Assembly: GCA_903825095.1 (NCBI GenBank)
Contig: CAIJZF010000245.1
Span: forward strand, 1 to 18,263
Direction of reading: 5' to 3'
DNA from: an uncultured Bacteroidota bacterium
GTDB taxonomy: Bacteria; Bacteroidota; Bacteroidia; Chitinophagales; Chitinophagaceae
Length of the DNA: 18,263 nucleotides
Below, piece by piece: positions 17,583-18,263 of the stretch. Position numbers and translations under genes: made by a program. The stretch's first letter is position 1. Each line of letters opens with the position of its first letter. The notes below the pieces were generated by a model that did not search any database, was not told the DNA's origin, and saw only the letters and a program-made list of their open reading frames with translations.

Positions 17583-17590
17583 CAAAGATA
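17583..17590 (-). promoter_or_regulatory. -7 promoter element immediately before ubiE
   Basis: On the minus strand this is TATCTTTG, an exact TAnnTTTG match, followed by CGCC and the ubiE ATG. The 4-nt spacing equals that before the CoA-binding gene and implies a leaderless or nearly leaderless transcript. It also supports 17578 rather than the longer start. A -33 TTG is not evident. Confidence 0.45.
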
Positions 17591-17652
17591 TTGAATTTGT
17601 GCTGCTTTTTGGGTAGTGTAGTTCTTAACAAATACTTTTATCTTCGCAGAGC

Positions 17653-18263
17653 ATGAAAGCACGTATTTATAAGTCTACAGGTAGTTGGTATTCGGTCAAA
17701 TCCGAGGCGGGACTGTTTTATCAGGCCCGTATTAAAGGGGTGATTAAGTTAGACAATATTACCTCCACCAACCCTATTGCGGTGGGTGATTGGGTAGAAT
17801 ATGAGATGGAAGATGAGGAGCGTGGAACGGTGATGATTTCTGAAATTCTTGATCGTAATAATTATGTAGCAAGGCAGTCGCCTCATAATAAAAGACAACA
17901 ACATATTATTGCTTCCAATTTAGATCAATCCATTTTACTGTGCACTTTAAAATCTCCTAAAACTTCCCAAGGTTTTATAGACCGCTTTTTAATTTCTTGC
18001 GAAGCTTTTCATATTCCAGCTATTATTGTTTTTAATAAATCGGATATCTATGGTGAAAAAGAAATGCAAACTTATGAAACAATGAAAAGTATGTATGAAG
18101 CCATTGGCTATCAAGTTTATTTAATTAGCGTGGAGAAAAAAGAAGGGTTGGATAAGGTTCAAAAAATATTAGAAAATAAAACCACTTTAATTAGTGGACA
18201 TAGTGGAGTAGGAAAATCTTCTTTAATTAATTTCTTATTTCCGCATTTAGATTTAACCACCCA
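17653..18263 (+). CDS. rsgA: Ribosome small-subunit-dependent GTPase RsgA, 5' part
   Basis: An open frame from ATG at 17653 runs off the window end; 203 codons are visible. RsgA (YjeQ/EngC) is a circularly permuted GTPase that tests late 30S subunit assembly and helps release RbfA. The N-terminal OB-fold (about 1-75; AVGDWVEYEME, ILDRNNYVARQSP) is followed by G4 NKSD (128-131), which precedes the G1 P-loop GHSGVGKSS (182-190), the permuted order that defines the family. LDQSILLCTLKSPKTSQGFIDRFLI (90-114, read in parts) is also characteristic. The remaining G2/G3 motifs and the zinc-binding C-terminus lie beyond the window. It is divergent from ubiE, with 74 nt between the start codons. TATCTTCG at 17639-17646, one base off TAnnTTTG, may be its promoter. 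Identification is very secure. Confidence 0.93.
   Translation, partial: MKARIYKSTGSWYSVKSEAGLFYQARIKGVIKLDNITSTNPIAVGDWVEYEMEDEERGTVMISEILDRNNYVARQSPHNKRQQHIIASNLDQSILLCTLKSPKTSQGFIDRFLISCEAFHIPAIIVFNKSDIYGEKEMQTYETMKSMYEAIGYQVYLISVEKKEGLDKVQKILENKTTLISGHSGVGKSSLINFLFPHLDLTT

Overview
The window looks like ordinary core chromosome of a low-GC (by eye mid-to-upper 30s percent) member of the Bacteroidota, most plausibly Chitinophagaceae or a near relative. The grounds are a PorT-type outer-membrane barrel gene coupled to ubiE, a DUF5117-type metzincin, an Asp-box (BNR) protein of the long Bacteroidota kind, several matches to the Bacteroidota -7 promoter element TAnnTTTG, and general absence of strong Shine-Dalgarno sequences. 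No tRNA, rRNA, CRISPR array, insertion sequence, integrase or phage gene was seen. Coding density is high and all genes look intact except the two cut by the window ends.

Layout. Bases 1-1352 (+) hold the C-terminal part of an Asp-box propeller protein. It converges, over a bidirectional terminator, on a minus-strand run: a NamZ/DUF1343 exo-N-acetylmuramidase (1485-2690), glutamine-dependent NAD synthetase nadE (2763-4445) and apaG (4461-4847). Divergent from apaG are isocitrate dehydrogenase (5031-6482, +) and the pyruvate dehydrogenase E2 subunit (6609-8294, +). Two hairpins, the second a clear terminator, separate E2 from a convergent secreted zinc metalloprotease (8390-10792, -). Upstream of that lie a terminator and a lysine/alanine-rich histone H1-like gene (10879-11322, -). 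A small CoA-binding protein (11424-11789, +) faces a five-gene minus-strand run transcribed as ubiE, porT, pyrC, mutS-like, yifB/comM (17578 down to 11812). The final 611 bases carry the 5' part of rsgA (+), divergent from ubiE.

Functionally the genes are housekeeping: central carbon metabolism (IDH, PDH E2), NAD synthesis, pyrimidine synthesis, menaquinone methylation, ribosome maturation, cell-wall recycling, DNA recombination, and protein secretion or turnover. I did not find a convincing new defence, mobile or biosynthetic system. The points most worth a second look are a dihydroorotase with the first His of its metal-binding HxH motif replaced by Gln, an IDH whose cofactor loop reads like an NAD enzyme, a short MutS-type ATPase with no mismatch-recognition domain inside a ubiE-porT-pyrC operon, a histone-like protein built on a 99-bp repeat, and two genes with a -7 promoter element exactly 4 nt before the ATG.
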